A program made the position numbers and the translations under genes. Source: an uncultured Erysipelotrichaceae bacterium (lineage in GTDB: Bacteria > Bacillota_I > Bacilli_A > RF39 > UBA660). Taken from it: DNA of 32,422 bases. The stretch spans positions 1-32,422 of the forward strand of contig CACXJP010000021.1 of assembly GCA_902768065.1 (NCBI GenBank), read 5' to 3'. How positions within the stretch are numbered: position 1 is the first letter of the stretch; every line of letters begins with the position of its first letter. Below the pieces are notes generated by a model, which saw only the letters and a program-made list of their open reading frames with translations, had not been told where the DNA came from and searched no databases. Positions 31,808-32,422 of the stretch are shown one piece after another.

Positions 31808-32422
31808 GAAAAACTAGGTATTACCCTAGTTATAAATATATAATTCATGCTGACATCTTGTACAAGCTCAATATCATTACATATTAAATTATATATCTTC
31901 TCTGCTTCATTAAAATCCTTAGTAATTATCGCTGTAGATTTATATTCTTTTTGTAGAGTATTTATATCATCAACTAACCTAGATTTAATATCCTCTACTC
32001 CTTTTCTTATTATTACTGGCTTATTATTATCTCTTCTTATCGCATTTACATGTTTTAAATTAAGTATCTTATTTGTATAATCAATTATTTCCGGAGAAGA
32101 ACGATATGTTTTTAATAATTCTAAATACTTTGTATCTCCTCTAAATAAATCCTTTAAAGATTCTAGGGATTTGTAATGATAATAAGGATTAATATTTTGA
32201 TTAATATCTCCAAGTATAGTAAAATCAGCCTTTTTAAATATATTATTTATTATTATATATTGAAGTCTATTATAATCTTGTGCTTCATCTATAATAACTT
32301 GTTTTATTCTTCCTTCATATAAAAATCCTTCTAAAGTACCTTTAATATAAGTATATATTAATGCATCTTCATAATTTAATATTTCAGTATTAACAAATTT
32401 ATTAATATCTTTTTCATCCAAT
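31780..32422 (-). CDS. helD: HelD/UvrD-like superfamily 1 helicase, partial and apparently C-terminally truncated
   Basis: The gene enters from the right edge, so only about 213 codons are visible. Walker B VIIDEAQDYNRLQY, ILGDINQNINPYY (motif III) and LLKTYRSSPEIIDYTNKI (motif IV) match HelD-type ATPases, which release stalled RNA polymerase, better than plain UvrD. After TAIITKDFNEAEKIYNLI the family normally continues for 100 or more residues with the ViPsYLAKGLEFDaV and YTAcTRALH motifs; here the frame ends within about 30 codons. Its last 20 codons run through a terminator hairpin (31809-31831) and a promoter. One frame over, a TGA stop occurs at about 31846, just before the hairpin. I infer loss of the C-terminal part of the second motor domain; the protein would be inactive as an ATPase. 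Confidence 0.75.
   Translation of the reverse strand, partial: LDEKDINKFVNTEILNYEDALIYTYIKGTLEGFLYEGRIKQVIIDEAQDYNRLQYIIINNIFKKADFTILGDINQNINPYYHYKSLESLKDLFRGDTKYLELLKTYRSSPEIIDYTNKILNLKHVNAIRRDNNKPVIIRKGVEDIKSRLVDDINTLQKEYKSTAIITKDFNEAEKIYNLICNDIELVQDVSMNYIFITRVIPSFSLQFILNML
31809..31831 (-). terminator. Terminator of the helicase gene
   Basis: AACTAGG and CCTAGTT (31812-31831) pair over 7 bp with a 6-base loop, then a T-rich run on the minus strand. It lies inside the annotated helicase frame, so the true gene end was probably upstream of it. Confidence 0.8.

Overview
This is an AT-rich window (by eye GC is in the high 20s, higher in a few surface-protein genes). Genes are closely packed, most have clear GGAGG-type ribosome binding sites, sigma-A-like promoters are recognisable, and the genetic code is standard: Trp is TGG, and recD2 ends in TGA. 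Gene content is that of a low-GC Firmicute: uppP, SpoVB-type flippase, recD2, TasA-like/DUF6273 surface protein, MMPL transporter with an LXXG-repeat partner, and many dockerin-like repeats. An uncultured gut Bacilli/RF39-type lineage is my best inference; no rRNA is present to confirm it. I see no tRNA, rRNA, CRISPR array or insertion sequence.

Layout. (1) 1-8754, minus strand: an accessory export/secretion locus. Transcription order is a large secreted-type protein (5452-8754: 15-residue leader, dockerin-like calcium repeats, C-terminal papain-like Cys/His domain), a 207-residue unknown, a newly noticed 28-residue peptide gene (4668-4754) with its own near-consensus promoter, an ABC exporter (2876-4612), then a second protein with the same leader and six dockerin-like repeats. 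That last gene is frameshifted near 1743 and runs off the left edge. (2) 8850-13331: an MMPL/RND transporter and its secreted LXXG-repeat partner, divergent from a TetR-family regulator. (3) 13349-18498, minus: housekeeping genes uppP, rdgB and map, with two unknown membrane proteins and a phosphoglycerate-mutase-like protein whose metal ligands are lost. (4) 18545-24188, minus: an operon of an exported protein, mtaB, an unknown, recD2 and a 55-residue membrane protein. mtaB lacks its radical-SAM cysteine segment, and the gene before it carries a perfect 31-bp tandem duplication. (5) 24301-26703, minus: a DUF6273 surface protein and an acidic membrane-anchored protein. (6) 26923-30305, plus: a SpoVB-type flippase and a PhoP/PhoR-like two-component system with a direct-repeat box at its promoter. 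(7) 30314-32422, minus: an unknown 458-residue protein and the end of a HelD-type helicase, apparently truncated.

Four genes in 32 kb look damaged (leader protein 1, mtaB, the gene before mtaB, helD). The in-frame deletion and the exact duplication are not typical base-calling errors, but misassembly cannot be excluded. Several intergenic regions are very compact: the -35 box of one gene lies in the terminator hairpin of the gene before it. The strongest candidate for an undescribed system is the peptide/exporter/leader-protein locus at 1-8754.
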